From NCBI GenBank assembly GCA_016302185.1, contig JAEDOC010000083.1:1-9143 (forward strand): 9,143 bases of DNA, written 5' to 3'. The DNA is from Clostridium sp. GTDB lineage: Bacteria; Bacillota; Clostridia; Lachnospirales; Lachnospiraceae. The notes below the pieces were generated by a model. That model saw nothing but the letters and a program-made list of their open reading frames with translations, was not told where the DNA came from and searched no databases. Below are positions 1 to 6,115 of this stretch, one piece after another; position 1 is the stretch's first letter; every line of letters starts with the position of its first letter. The position numbers were made by a program, and so were the translations under genes.

Positions 1-1765
1 CATCCTTGTCATCCGACATAATGGACATGCTGCTGGGGAAGAGGCCGTCCTCCATACCGCTTAAATACACATAGGGGAATTCCAGGCCCTTGGCGCTGTG
101 CAGCGTCATCAGAATCACCCGGTTTTCCGACTCATCCATATTGTCCACATCGGCCACCAGAGCAACCTCCTCCAGAAAGCCGTTTAAGGTCGGCTCCTCG
201 GCCGATTCACTGTAGCTCACCGCTTTATTGATTAATTCTTCAATATTCTGAAGTCTGGTTTCCGCCTCGATCTCACCCTCGGCCTCCAGTTCCTTTTTGT
301 AACCTGTCTTCTCCAGAATCTCCTCGATTAATTCCTTAATGGAAAGCTCCGGCAGGCGGCTTTTAAAATCTTCGATCTGCTCCGTAAAGACGCCAATCTT
401 GTCTCCCGCTTTACCGATGGCGGGAACCGCCTTCACCCGAAGCAGCGCCTGATAAAAACTCATGCCGTTGGCCGACGCAAAGATCGTTACCTTTCCGATG
501 GAGGTGGCCCCGATGCCCCGCTTCGGCACATTGATGATCCTCTGAACTGCCAGATCATCCTGCCCGTTGGCAATGGTCTTCAGATAACAGAGAATGTCCT
601 TAATCTCTTTTCTCTGGTAGAAATTCACGCCGCCCACCAGACGGTAGGGAATGCTGTACAGAATGAATTTTTCCTCCAGAAGACGGGACTGGGCATTCGT
701 CCGATAAAGCACTGCAAAATCAGAATAGCTTCTCTGTTCCAGCGCGGATTTATCACGAATCTCCCTGGCGATGGCCTCTGCCTCTTCATAGGCCGTGTCA
801 AACTGCAGGAAGCGGACCGGGGTTCCTTCTTCGTTAGCAGTCCACAGCGTCTTGTCCTTCCTGCCCCGGTTATTCCGAATCACTTCATTGGCCGCATTCA
901 AGATATTCTGAGTGGAGCGGTAATTCTGTTCCAGCTTGATCACTCTGGCCCCCGGGAAGGCCTTCTCAAAGCTTAAAATATTTTCAATATTGGCTCCGCG
1001 GAACTTATAGATCGACTGATCGTCATCTCCCACCACACAGAGATTGCGGTATTTCTTCGCCAACAGATCCACCAGCTTGAACTGCACCAGGTTGGTATCC
1101 TGATACTCGTCTACCATAATATAGCGGAATCTCTCCTGATAATAGTTCAGAACCTCAGGCACATTCTGAAACAGCTCCACCGTTTTCAGAATCAGATCGT
1201 CAAAATCCAGTGCGTTATTCTTCTTCAGCTCCTTCTGATATTCCTTATAAATCTGGGCAATCTTCTTCTCCCGGAAATCCCCGCCCGCATTCAGCTCATA
1301 TTCCTCCGGCGTAATCATCTCATCCTTTGCGGAGGAGATCTTTCCCAGAACTGCTCTCTCTTTAAACTGCTTCGTATCAATATCCAGCTTTTTAAAGATC
1401 TGCTTCATCAGAGTCTTCTGATCATCGCCGTCGTAAATTGTAAAGCTGGTGCTGTATCCTAAATATTCAATATGGCGGCGCAGGATCCGCACACAGGAAG
1501 AGTGAAAGGTACTGACCCAGATACTTTCTGAGCCAAAGCCCACAATCTTGTCCACCCGCTCCCGCATCTCGGCAGCTGCCTTATTGGTAAAGGTAATCGC
1601 CATGATGTTCCATGGATTTACCCCTTTTTCCTCTATCAGATAAGCAATCCGGTGCGTCAGTACCCTGGTTTTTCCGGAACCTGCTCCAGCCAGCACCAGA
1701 AGCGGCCCCTCGGTATGATATACCGCTTCCTTCTGCATTGGATTGAGAGTATCGTATTTGTTCAT
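1..1765 (-). CDS. pcrA: ATP-dependent DNA helicase PcrA/UvrD family (C-terminus beyond window)
   Basis: This superfamily 1A 3'-5' DNA helicase unwinds DNA in nucleotide excision repair, replication restart and removal of recombination intermediates. From ATG at 1765 the window shows 588 codons; PcrA is usually about 730-750 residues, so roughly the last 150 are missing and helicase motif VI is not visible. Motifs appear in family order: Q motif around LNPMQ (Q11), Walker A AGAGSGKT (26-33), motif Ia ITFTNKAA (57-64), Walker B DEYQDTN (D219-E220), motif III GDDDQSIYKFRG (Q250), motif IV QNYRST (R283), and TLHSAKGLEF (about 554-563). The numbering runs about four behind Bacillus-type PcrA, a normal offset. 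The start follows a GAGGTAA ribosome site at 1774-1780 and its own promoter at 1789-1817. The neighbouring crp gene is on the same strand 87 bp upstream. No frameshift is seen. The PcrA rather than UvrD name rests on Gram-positive context. Confidence 0.96.
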   Translation of the reverse strand, partial: MNKYDTLNPMQKEAVYHTEGPLLVLAGAGSGKTRVLTHRIAYLIEEKGVNPWNIMAITFTNKAAAEMRERVDKIVGFGSESIWVSTFHSSCVRILRRHIEYLGYSTSFTIYDGDDQKTLMKQIFKKLDIDTKQFKERAVLGKISSAKDEMITPEEYELNAGGDFREKKIAQIYKEYQKELKKNNALDFDDLILKTVELFQNVPEVLNYYQERFRYIMVDEYQDTNLVQFKLVDLLAKKYRNLCVVGDDDQSIYKFRGANIENILSFEKAFPGARVIKLEQNYRSTQNILNAANEVIRNNRGRKDKTLWTANEEGTPVRFLQFDTAYEEAEAIAREIRDKSALEQRSYSDFAVLYRTNAQSRLLEEKFILYSIPYRLVGGVNFYQRKEIKDILCYLKTIANGQDDLAVQRIINVPKRGIGATSIGKVTIFASANGMSFYQALLRVKAVPAIGKAGDKIGVFTEQIEDFKSRLPELSIKELIEEILEKTGYKKELEAEGEIEAETRLQNIEELINKAVSYSESAEEPTLNGFLEEVALVADVDNMDESENRVILMTLHSAKGLEFPYVYLSGMEDGLFPSSMSIMSDDKD

Positions 1766-1788
1766 ATATTGTGTTACCTCATTTATGT

Positions 1789-1817
1789 ATCATATTTTGT
1801 CAAACTCATTCTGTAAA
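1789..1817 (-). promoter_or_regulatory. Predicted sigma-A promoter of pcrA
   Basis: On the minus strand, TTTACA (1812-1817) is followed by 17 bases and TATGAT (1789-1794). Each box differs from consensus at one position and the spacing is ideal. Transcription would start near 1782, just ahead of the GAGGTAA ribosome site at 1774-1780, giving a very short leader. The promoter lies inside the 87-bp gap after the crp stop codon, so pcrA need not depend on crp transcription. Confidence 0.6.
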
Positions 1818-1852
1818 TGCTCTGTTCCTATTTCTTCCAGCCTTGCTTCCCT

Positions 1853-2539
1853 TTATTCCATCAGGAAAAAAGAACAGGCATCTGTATCCAGCAGACAGAA
1901 TCGGTTCTTCTCTGTCCACAGCAATCCCTCCCGCTGCATCTTGGACAATTCATTGGAAAGCGCACTCCGATCCACATTCAGATAATCCGCAAGCTGCTGC
2001 CGGTTGTAGGGAATCGTAAATTCCCGCTTACCCTGCTTTACAGACTCGTAGGACAGGTAGGAGGCCAGTCTTCCCCGAATCGATTTTGCCGTCAGATGGA
2101 TCATCCGACGGGACAGCAGCAGATTCTTCTGAGACAACACCGCTACCAGATTCTGCACCAGAATGCCGTGATACGGACAGGTCTGCGGACAGAGCGTCAT
2201 AATCCGGGCAGTATCCAGGAAAAGCACCTCCGAATCCTCAGAAGCCACCGCATTGACCATCATCCGTTCTTCCGACAGGCAGGCATAGGTTTCCCCAAAA
2301 ATCTGTCCGGGTTCCATCCGGGACAGAAGGCTCTTATTTCCCCACACATCATCAATTTCAATGGAAATTACACCGGAAAGTACCACCCCCATGAAAGCAG
2401 TTCGTTCTCCGGCACGAAAAACCATCTCTCCCTTCCTGTAACAGCGTTTTTTCGCTTTCAGGCATTCCAGCATGGATTGCACTTCTTCAGGTTCTATTCC
2501 CCGAAACAAAACAGTGTCTGATAAAAACTTCTTATCCAT
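1853..2539 (-). CDS. Crp/Fnr family transcriptional regulator
   Basis: This is a 228-residue DNA-binding regulator of the Crp/Fnr superfamily. Residues about 10-110 form the cyclic-nucleotide-binding-like beta roll (GEMVFRAGE near 37-45, and PGQIFGE near 77-83, the family core). A dimerisation helix follows around 124-150, and the C-terminus is a winged helix-turn-helix (YNRQQLADYLNVDRSALSNE, 178-197). Between effector domain and helix there is a C-x3-C-x2-H motif (C117, C121, H124). This is not the N-terminal cysteine cluster of classical [4Fe-4S] Fnr, so the effector is unknown; a metal, redox or heme input is possible but unproven. The start has an AAGGTAAGGG ribosome site at about 2546-2555 and a promoter at 2628-2657. 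It is divergent from lysC and upstream of pcrA on the same strand. Its target genes cannot be inferred from the window. Confidence 0.93.
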   Translation of the reverse strand: MDKKFLSDTVLFRGIEPEEVQSMLECLKAKKRCYRKGEMVFRAGERTAFMGVVLSGVISIEIDDVWGNKSLLSRMEPGQIFGETYACLSEERMMVNAVASEDSEVLFLDTARIMTLCPQTCPYHGILVQNLVAVLSQKNLLLSRRMIHLTAKSIRGRLASYLSYESVKQGKREFTIPYNRQQLADYLNVDRSALSNELSKMQREGLLWTEKNRFCLLDTDACSFFLME

Positions 2540-2576
2540 TCAAATCCCTTACCTTAACTAACTCACACGCTCTAAA

Positions 2577-2625
2577 AGCTTCCGCAATGCCGGAAACAGA
2601 TTTGAGGTCAGATCTCCGGTAAGCT
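2577..2625. promoter_or_regulatory. Nested inverted repeats at the crp start point and leader
   Basis: Several complementary arms are packed into 49 bp. The outer arms are AGCTT (2577-2581) and AAGCT (2621-2625). An inner pair CCGG (2590-2593) with CCGG (2616-2619) continues, after a bulge, into AGAT (2598-2601) with ATCT (2612-2615). A separate small hairpin pairs TTCCG (2580-2584) with CGGAA (2591-2595) and shares bases with the CCGG arm, so the two folds exclude each other. The stretch is just downstream of the predicted crp -10 box. It may be an operator, possibly autoregulatory, or a leader RNA fold; which of these is unknown. Confidence 0.35.
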
Positions 2626-2627
2626 CT

Positions 2628-2657
2628 AGTATATCATCTTTTCCCTTATCCTATCAA
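2628..2657 (-). promoter_or_regulatory. Predicted promoter of the Crp/Fnr regulator
   Basis: On the minus strand, TTGATA (2652-2657) and TATACT (2628-2633) are separated by 18 bases. Transcription would begin near 2620, leaving a leader of about 80 nt before the ATG at 2539. The early leader and start point lie within the dyad-rich stretch at 2577-2625. Confidence 0.5.
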
Positions 2658-2719
2658 GAATTTCTTCTTAATACAGGGAAATTTAAACACAATTTGAATG
2701 GAAAATGAAGGGAAAAGAA

Positions 2720-2748
2720 TTGACGGGACAGGAAAGAAAGAGTATCAT
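2720..2748 (+). promoter_or_regulatory. Predicted sigma-A promoter of lysC
   Basis: TTGACG (2720-2725), a 17-base spacer and TATCAT (2743-2748) form a good sigma-A promoter. Transcription would start near 2755, only about 33 nt before the lysC ATG at 2788, with the GGAGG ribosome site at 2772-2776 between them. Upstream, a 6-bp dyad AATTTC (2659-2664) / GAAATT (2678-2683) lies between this promoter and the divergent crp promoter. Confidence 0.6.
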
Positions 2749-2787
2749 TTCTTTATGTAACTTAAGAATCCGGAGGATACCAATACC

Positions 2788-3999
2788 ATGTTAATAGTGA
2801 AAAAATTCGGCGGTACATCCGTTGCCAATAAGGAACGTATCTTTAATGTGGCAAAGCGCTGTATCGCAGATTACAAAAAAGGAAATGATATTGTCGTTGT
2901 ACTTTCTGCCATGGGAAAGTATACGGATGAACTGGTGGCGAAAGCGAAAGATATTAATCCTAATCCGCCCAAGCGGGAGATGGACATGCTCTATACCATC
3001 GGAGAGCAGATGTCTGTTGCTCTGATGGCCATGGCCATGGATGAGCTGGGCGTTCGGGCCATCTCCCTCAACGCATTTCAGGTAGCGATGCACACCACCA
3101 GCGCTCATGGAAACGCCCGTTTAAAAAAGATCGATACTGAACGTATCAGAAGAGAACTGGAGGATCGCAAGATTGTTCTTGTGACCGGTTTCCAGGGAAT
3201 TGATAAATATGATGACTATACCACCCTGGGCCGGGGCGGTTCCGATACCACTGCCGTTGCTCTGGCTGCTGCGCTTCACGCAGATGCCTGCGAGATCTAC
3301 ACGGATGTGGACGGCGTCTACACCGCAGACCCCCGTCTGGTTCCCACCGCAAAGAAGCTGAAAACCATTACCTATGAAGAGATGCTGGATCTGGCAACGC
3401 TGGGAGCCGGTGTCCTGCACAACCGCTCCGTCGAGATGGCAAAGAAATACGGGGTTCAGCTGGTGGTGCGTTCCAGCTTAAATGAATCGGAAGGTACAGT
3501 CGTGAAGGAGGTAGTGAAAAAAGTGGAGAGAATGATTATCAGCGGAGTCGCTTTAGATAAGGATGCGGATCGAATTTCCGTTATTGGCATCAAGGATGTG
3601 CCGGGCAGTGCTTTTAAACTGTTTAATACTCTGGCAAAGCATAACATCAATGTGGATATTATTATCCAGTCCGTGGGGCGGGAGGGAACCAAGGATATCT
3701 CCTTTACCGTTTCCAGCGATAACCTGCACGAAGCCATTGATCTGTTAGAGGAGCGGAAGGACGTCCTGGGCTTTGAGCGGGTAGAATACAATACCGATGT
3801 GGTCAAGCTTTCCATCGTCGGCGCCGGTATGATGTCCAACCCGGGTGTTGCGGCAAAGATGTTTGAATGTCTGTACAATCAGAACATCAACATCAACATG
3901 ATTGCCACCTCCGAAATTCGGATCACGGTTCTGATTCCGGAGAAGGATGCCGTGAAAGCCATGAACGCAGTCCATGACGCATTCATTCAGCCAGACTAA
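2788..3999 (+). CDS. lysC: Aspartokinase, monofunctional, feedback-regulated (LysC type)
   Basis: Aspartokinase phosphorylates L-aspartate with ATP in the cytoplasm, the first step toward lysine, diaminopimelate, threonine and methionine. The 403 residues match the usual length of Gram-positive monofunctional enzymes. The kinase domain shows KFGGTSV (6-12), the IGEQMS segment with E73, TTLGRGGSDTT (145-155) and DGVYTADPR (175-183). Two C-terminal ACT domains follow, about 263-335 and 340-400, the usual site of amino-acid feedback binding. There is no homoserine dehydrogenase fusion. GGAGG at 2772-2776 supports the ATG start. An internal AAGGAGG at 3505-3511 precedes in-frame GTG (V246) and ATG (M249), suggesting a separate ACT-only beta subunit as described for Bacillus LysC. 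No terminator is evident before the DUF1836 gene. Which amino acid inhibits it cannot be read from the sequence. Confidence 0.96.
   Translation: MLIVKKFGGTSVANKERIFNVAKRCIADYKKGNDIVVVLSAMGKYTDELVAKAKDINPNPPKREMDMLYTIGEQMSVALMAMAMDELGVRAISLNAFQVAMHTTSAHGNARLKKIDTERIRRELEDRKIVLVTGFQGIDKYDDYTTLGRGGSDTTAVALAAALHADACEIYTDVDGVYTADPRLVPTAKKLKTITYEEMLDLATLGAGVLHNRSVEMAKKYGVQLVVRSSLNESEGTVVKEVVKKVERMIISGVALDKDADRISVIGIKDVPGSAFKLFNTLAKHNINVDIIIQSVGREGTKDISFTVSSDNLHEAIDLLEERKDVLGFERVEYNTDVVKLSIVGAGMMSNPGVAAKMFECLYNQNININMIATSEIRITVLIPEKDAVKAMNAVHDAFIQPD
3505..3534 (+). promoter_or_regulatory. Candidate internal translation start for aspartokinase beta subunit
   Basis: Inside lysC, a perfect AAGGAGG (3505-3511) lies 11 nt before in-frame GTG (3523-3525, V246) and 20 nt before in-frame ATG (3532-3534, M249). 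A second GGAG (3525-3528) is 3 nt before that ATG. Starting here would make a product of about 155-158 residues made up of the two ACT domains. Bacillus subtilis LysC makes its beta subunit from an internal start at about this place, so the position fits. The purine-rich Lys-Glu-Val codons could also create the motif by chance. Confidence 0.45.
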
Positions 4000-4008
4000 C
4001 CCATCGGG

Positions 4009-4067
4009 TCCGTCAGAATCCTGATCTTCCTGCCATTCCGTCAGAATCCTGATTTCCTGCTTGCCAT
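4009..4067. repeat. Imperfect two-copy tandem repeat between lysC and DUF1836 gene
   Basis: A 28-bp unit (4009-4036) is repeated at once as a 31-bp copy (4037-4067). The first 17 bases are identical (TCCGTCAGAATCCTGAT); copy 2 then lacks one C and has an extra CTTG. Each copy contains a small dyad, TCAG-AATC-CTGA. The CTTG at 4060-4063 supplies the start of the -35 box of the downstream promoter. It looks like a local duplication rather than a mobile element. Confidence 0.8.
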
Positions 4068-4089
4068 CTAGTTTTGAATACTATATAAT
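4061..4089 (+). promoter_or_regulatory. Strong predicted sigma-A promoter of the DUF1836 gene
   Basis: TTGCCA (4061-4066), 17 bases and a perfect TATAAT (4084-4089). The predicted start point, near 4096, almost touches the GAGGTGAT ribosome site at 4097-4104, so the transcript would have only about 13 nt before the ATG at 4109. It also rules against a TTG start at 4061, which is inside the -35 box. Confidence 0.7.
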
Positions 4090-4108
4090 AGGATATGAGG
4101 TGATTTTG

Positions 4109-4714
4109 ATGAAATCAAATGACGAACGTCTGCAGAGTCTGCTGGATTATTTAAACAGTCTGACGCGGATTGAACCTTCCGACATTCCTGTAATCGACTT
4201 ATATATGGATCAGGTAACCACATTTATGGATAAGAATCTGGCTTCTGTCCGACCGGTCGGAGAAGATAAGATTCTGACCAAGACCATGATCAATAATTAT
4301 GCCAAGAACCATCTGCTGCCGCCGCCGGTCAAGAAGAAGTATTCAAAAAATCACATACTAATGCTGATTTTTATTTACTACTTCAAGAATGTGCTCTCCT
4401 TCAGCGATATTGAGCAGCTGTTCTCCCCGATCAGCGAGCATCATTTCGCAAACGGGTCTTCTCCGGAGTTATCTGAGCTCTATACCGAGATTTTCTCCCT
4501 GGAGAAGGAACAGCATCAGAGACTGAAGGAAGATATTATCGCCAAGTTCGAGGCTGCAAAACAGACCTTCACGGAGAAACCGTACGAGGATCAGGAGTAT
4601 CTGCAGCTGTTTTCCTTTATCTGTGAACTGGCTTTTGATGTCTACTTAAAGAAGCAGATGATTGAGCTTCTGGCCGAACAGTTAAGGCAGGAGAATCCGC
4701 CCAAGAAAAAATAA
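4109..4714 (+). CDS. DUF1836 domain-containing protein, predicted DNA-binding
   Basis: This 201-residue cytoplasmic protein belongs to the DUF1836 family, which is common in Firmicutes and has no assigned function that I can state. The family signature is easy to see: IPVIDLYMDQVTTFM (about 26-40), then EDKILTKTMINNYAKNHLLP (about 52-71) and PPPVKKKYSKNHI leading into a hydrophobic helix (LMLIFIYYF) and LSFSDIEQLFSP. The ILTKTMINNYAKNHLLPPP stretch resembles the helix-turn-helix plus wing of MerR-like proteins, so a transcription-factor role is plausible; this is inference. The C-terminal third is charged and probably helical, ending in a lysine-rich tail. The ATG at 4109 is chosen because GAGGTGAT at 4097-4104 is well placed. 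A longer reading frame from TTG at 4061 would start within the promoter. The gene ends at a strong hairpin terminator shared with the convergent yerC-like gene. Confidence 0.9.
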   Translation: MKSNDERLQSLLDYLNSLTRIEPSDIPVIDLYMDQVTTFMDKNLASVRPVGEDKILTKTMINNYAKNHLLPPPVKKKYSKNHILMLIFIYYFKNVLSFSDIEQLFSPISEHHFANGSSPELSELYTEIFSLEKEQHQRLKEDIIAKFEAAKQTFTEKPYEDQEYLQLFSFICELAFDVYLKKQMIELLAEQLRQENPPKKK

Positions 4715-4715
4715 C

Positions 4716-4766
4716 AAAAGACCGCAGGTTCTTTCCTCTTTTGGAAATCGCGCCTGCGGTTTTCTT
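4716..4766. terminator. Bidirectional intrinsic terminator between DUF1836 gene and yerC
   Basis: A perfect 8-bp stem, ACCGCAGG (4721-4728) with CCTGCGGT (4753-4760), encloses a second stem, TTTCC (4732-4736) with GGAAA (4743-4747). T-rich sequence follows on the plus strand (TTTTCTT from 4760), and on the minus strand the matching stem is followed by CTTTTGTTATTTTTT. It should end both converging transcripts. Confidence 0.85.
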
Positions 4767-4788
4767 ATCTTCTCCGGTATTCCACTGA

Positions 4789-5091
4789 TTATTGTTCTTC
4801 TTCCTGTCCGTATACCCGCTTAAATACCATATCATAGCCGTCATTACCATAATTTAACGAACGGTTTACACGGCTGATCGTTGCAGTGGAGGCTCCTGTC
4901 TGCTCCGCAATCTCCAAGTAAGTCTTCTTCTCCCGAAGCATCTTTGCCACCTCATAGCGCTGGGAAAACGATAACAGTTCATTTACTGTGCAGACATCTT
5001 CAAAAAAGCTGTAGCATTCTTCCGTACTTTTAAGGGTCAGAATCGCCTGAAACAGATGATCAACCGCTTCTGTTTTTAATTTTTTATTCAT
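4789..5091 (-). CDS. yerC: YerC/YecD family TrpR-related DNA-binding protein
   Basis: A 100-residue cytoplasmic protein of the TrpR-related YerC/YecD family, typical in length. The central helical region (FFEDVCTVNELLSFSQRYEV, about 29-48) leads to a helix-turn-helix: TYLEIAEQTGASTATISRVN (about 57-76) followed by RSLNYG, the most conserved family segment. As in the Trp repressor, the fold is expected to be an all-helical dimer that binds operator DNA; I see no basis for claiming tryptophan as ligand. The ATG follows an AAAGAGGTG ribosome site at about 5097-5105. An extended -10 promoter is at 5144-5172, with a 6-bp dyad overlapping its spacer. The HAD phosphatase gene lies 136 bp upstream on the same strand, so the genes may be co-transcribed, but the dedicated promoter argues for independent control. 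Targets are unknown. The symbol is by family resemblance. Confidence 0.9.
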   Translation of the reverse strand: MNKKLKTEAVDHLFQAILTLKSTEECYSFFEDVCTVNELLSFSQRYEVAKMLREKKTYLEIAEQTGASTATISRVNRSLNYGNDGYDMVFKRVYGQEEEQ

Positions 5092-5143
5092 AAAAGCACC
5101 TCTTTATTTTTATTTCCGTTCCAAAAAGAACCGACTATTTTCC

Positions 5144-5172
5144 ATTTTAGCATACTAAAGTTTTAAAGTCCA
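5144..5172 (-). promoter_or_regulatory. Predicted extended -10 promoter of yerC
   Basis: On the minus strand, TGGACT (5167-5172) is spaced 17 bases from TAAAAT (5144-5149), which is preceded by TGC to form an extended -10. Transcription would start near 5137, leaving about 45 nt before the ATG. Confidence 0.5.
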
Positions 5173-5178
5173 TAGTAT
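5152..5178. promoter_or_regulatory. Inverted repeat overlapping the yerC promoter
   Basis: ATACTA (5152-5157) and TAGTAT (5173-5178) are perfect 6-bp inverted arms separated by 15 bp. They flank the promoter spacer and the -35 box. Arm-to-arm centre spacing is 21 bp, about two helical turns, which suits a dimeric regulator. Autoregulation by the yerC product is a guess from position only. Confidence 0.3.
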
Positions 5179-5211
5179 TTTTCAATTCTGTCGATTTTTT
5201 ACGTTACTATT

Positions 5212-5243
5212 GAAATTCACTACCATGTTACAGCATGAATTTC
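5212..5243. repeat. Perfect inverted repeat spanning the HAD phosphatase stop codon
   Basis: GAAATTCA (5212-5219) and TGAATTTC (5236-5243) are perfect 8-bp arms around a 16-nt loop that contains the phosphatase TAA (5228-5230). On the minus strand the stem is followed by AATAGTAACG, a poor T-tract, so it is at best a weak terminator. It could instead be an mRNA 3'-end stabiliser. The function is not established. Confidence 0.45.
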
Positions 5244-6043
5244 TCCACTACATGAGCAACACCGTCATCATTGTTGGAATACGTGATGAAATCCGCCGCC
5301 TTCCGCACCGGAAGCACCGCATTCTCCATCGCAACTCCCAGACCGGCATATTGAATCATCGTCAGATCATTATAGCCGTCTCCGCAGGCAATCATCTGTT
5401 CCCTGGTCAGTCCCAAAAGTGCCAGAAGACGTTCCAGGGATGCCGCTTTATCAATTCCACGTGGAAGCACCTCCAGGAAAAACGGCTCCGAGCGGTATAC
5501 GCTGAAATTCCTGCCCATGGCCGCCTTCACCCGAGGCTCCACCATCGCCAGAAAATCACCGTCATCAATCATCAGAAACTTCGGCACCTGATACGTAATC
5601 CGTGCCGCCATATCGTCCACCTGCTCAATCTCCATATGATTGATCCGCTGCTCCAGCTGTGCATAAGGGCTGTCCGACTGATTCGTATATAGAATCTGTC
5701 CGTCAGAAGAATAGGTCAGAATTCCCACCCGTTCTTCCTCCGAAAGCCGGATAATCTTCTCATTGGCCTCCAGAGGAAGCATCCGCTGAAATACAGCCTC
5801 TCCGGTCTTACAGTTCGTGATCATGCCGCCGTTAAACGATAAAATATAGCTTCCGTACTTTTCCAGCTCCAGTTCTCTCGCCAGCGGCATCACACCCACC
5901 GTCGGCCGTCCGGAGGCCAGCACAATCTTCTTTCCCCGGCGCTGCAGCTCCATCAGCGCCTCCTTCGTCTTCGGCGTAATCACTTTATCCCGGTTGGTCA
6001 GTGTTCCGTCCAAATCCAGAACAATAATCTCATATTGCGACAT
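5228..6043 (-). CDS. Cof-type HAD-IIB family phosphatase
   Basis: A 271-residue haloacid dehalogenase superfamily hydrolase of the Cof/YidA type, cytoplasmic and Mg2+-dependent, expected to dephosphorylate sugar phosphates or related small phosphometabolites. All four catalytic motifs are intact: DLDGT with nucleophile D10 and acid/base D12, ASGRP with S44, K199 in RGIDK, and GDGYND (D212, D216) for metal binding. The region between motifs II and III, about 85-185, is the C2-type cap that determines substrate choice. The ending (NNDDGVAHVVEKF) is the usual Cof-family tail. AAGGAA at 6054-6059 serves as ribosome site 10 nt before the ATG. The gene is divergent from the substrate-binding lipoprotein and upstream of yerC. 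Substrate cannot be predicted. An 8-bp dyad straddles the stop codon. Confidence 0.94.
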   Translation of the reverse strand: MSQYEIIVLDLDGTLTNRDKVITPKTKEALMELQRRGKKIVLASGRPTVGVMPLARELELEKYGSYILSFNGGMITNCKTGEAVFQRMLPLEANEKIIRLSEEERVGILTYSSDGQILYTNQSDSPYAQLEQRINHMEIEQVDDMAARITYQVPKFLMIDDGDFLAMVEPRVKAAMGRNFSVYRSEPFFLEVLPRGIDKAASLERLLALLGLTREQMIACGDGYNDLTMIQYAGLGVAMENAVLPVRKAADFITYSNNDDGVAHVVEKFML

Positions 6044-6085
6044 AAGCTTCCGGTTCCTTCCATCCTCATGAAATAATCTGATAAC

Positions 6086-6115
6086 AGTCTACCACAGGAA
6101 ACTGAAAAAGTCTAA
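6086..6115 (-). promoter_or_regulatory. Possible extended -10 promoter of the HAD phosphatase
   Basis: On the minus strand, TTAGAC (6110-6115), 18 bases, then TAGACT (6086-6091) preceded by TGG. The extended -10 compensates for two imperfect boxes. Transcription would start near 6079, about 35 nt before the ATG. Confidence 0.35.

Noticed and set aside
1817..2521. A long plus-strand open frame of 234 codons opposite the Crp/Fnr gene
   Set aside because: Its translation is rich in H, Q, R and P with no family resemblance, it has no good ribosome site, and the opposite strand encodes an intact regulator.
2540..2787. Lysine riboswitch or CodY box upstream of lysC
   Set aside because: No L-box-like AGAGGTGC core was found, and the AATTTC...GAAATT dyad has a 13-bp spacer that does not fit the CodY consensus.
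4061..4108. TTG start extending the DUF1836 protein by 16 residues
   Set aside because: The TTG is part of the -35 box, there is no ribosome site before it, and ATG 4109 has an excellent one.
5210..5692. A 160-codon plus-strand open frame opposite the HAD phosphatase
   Set aside because: Low-complexity composition and complete overlap with a gene carrying all four HAD motifs.
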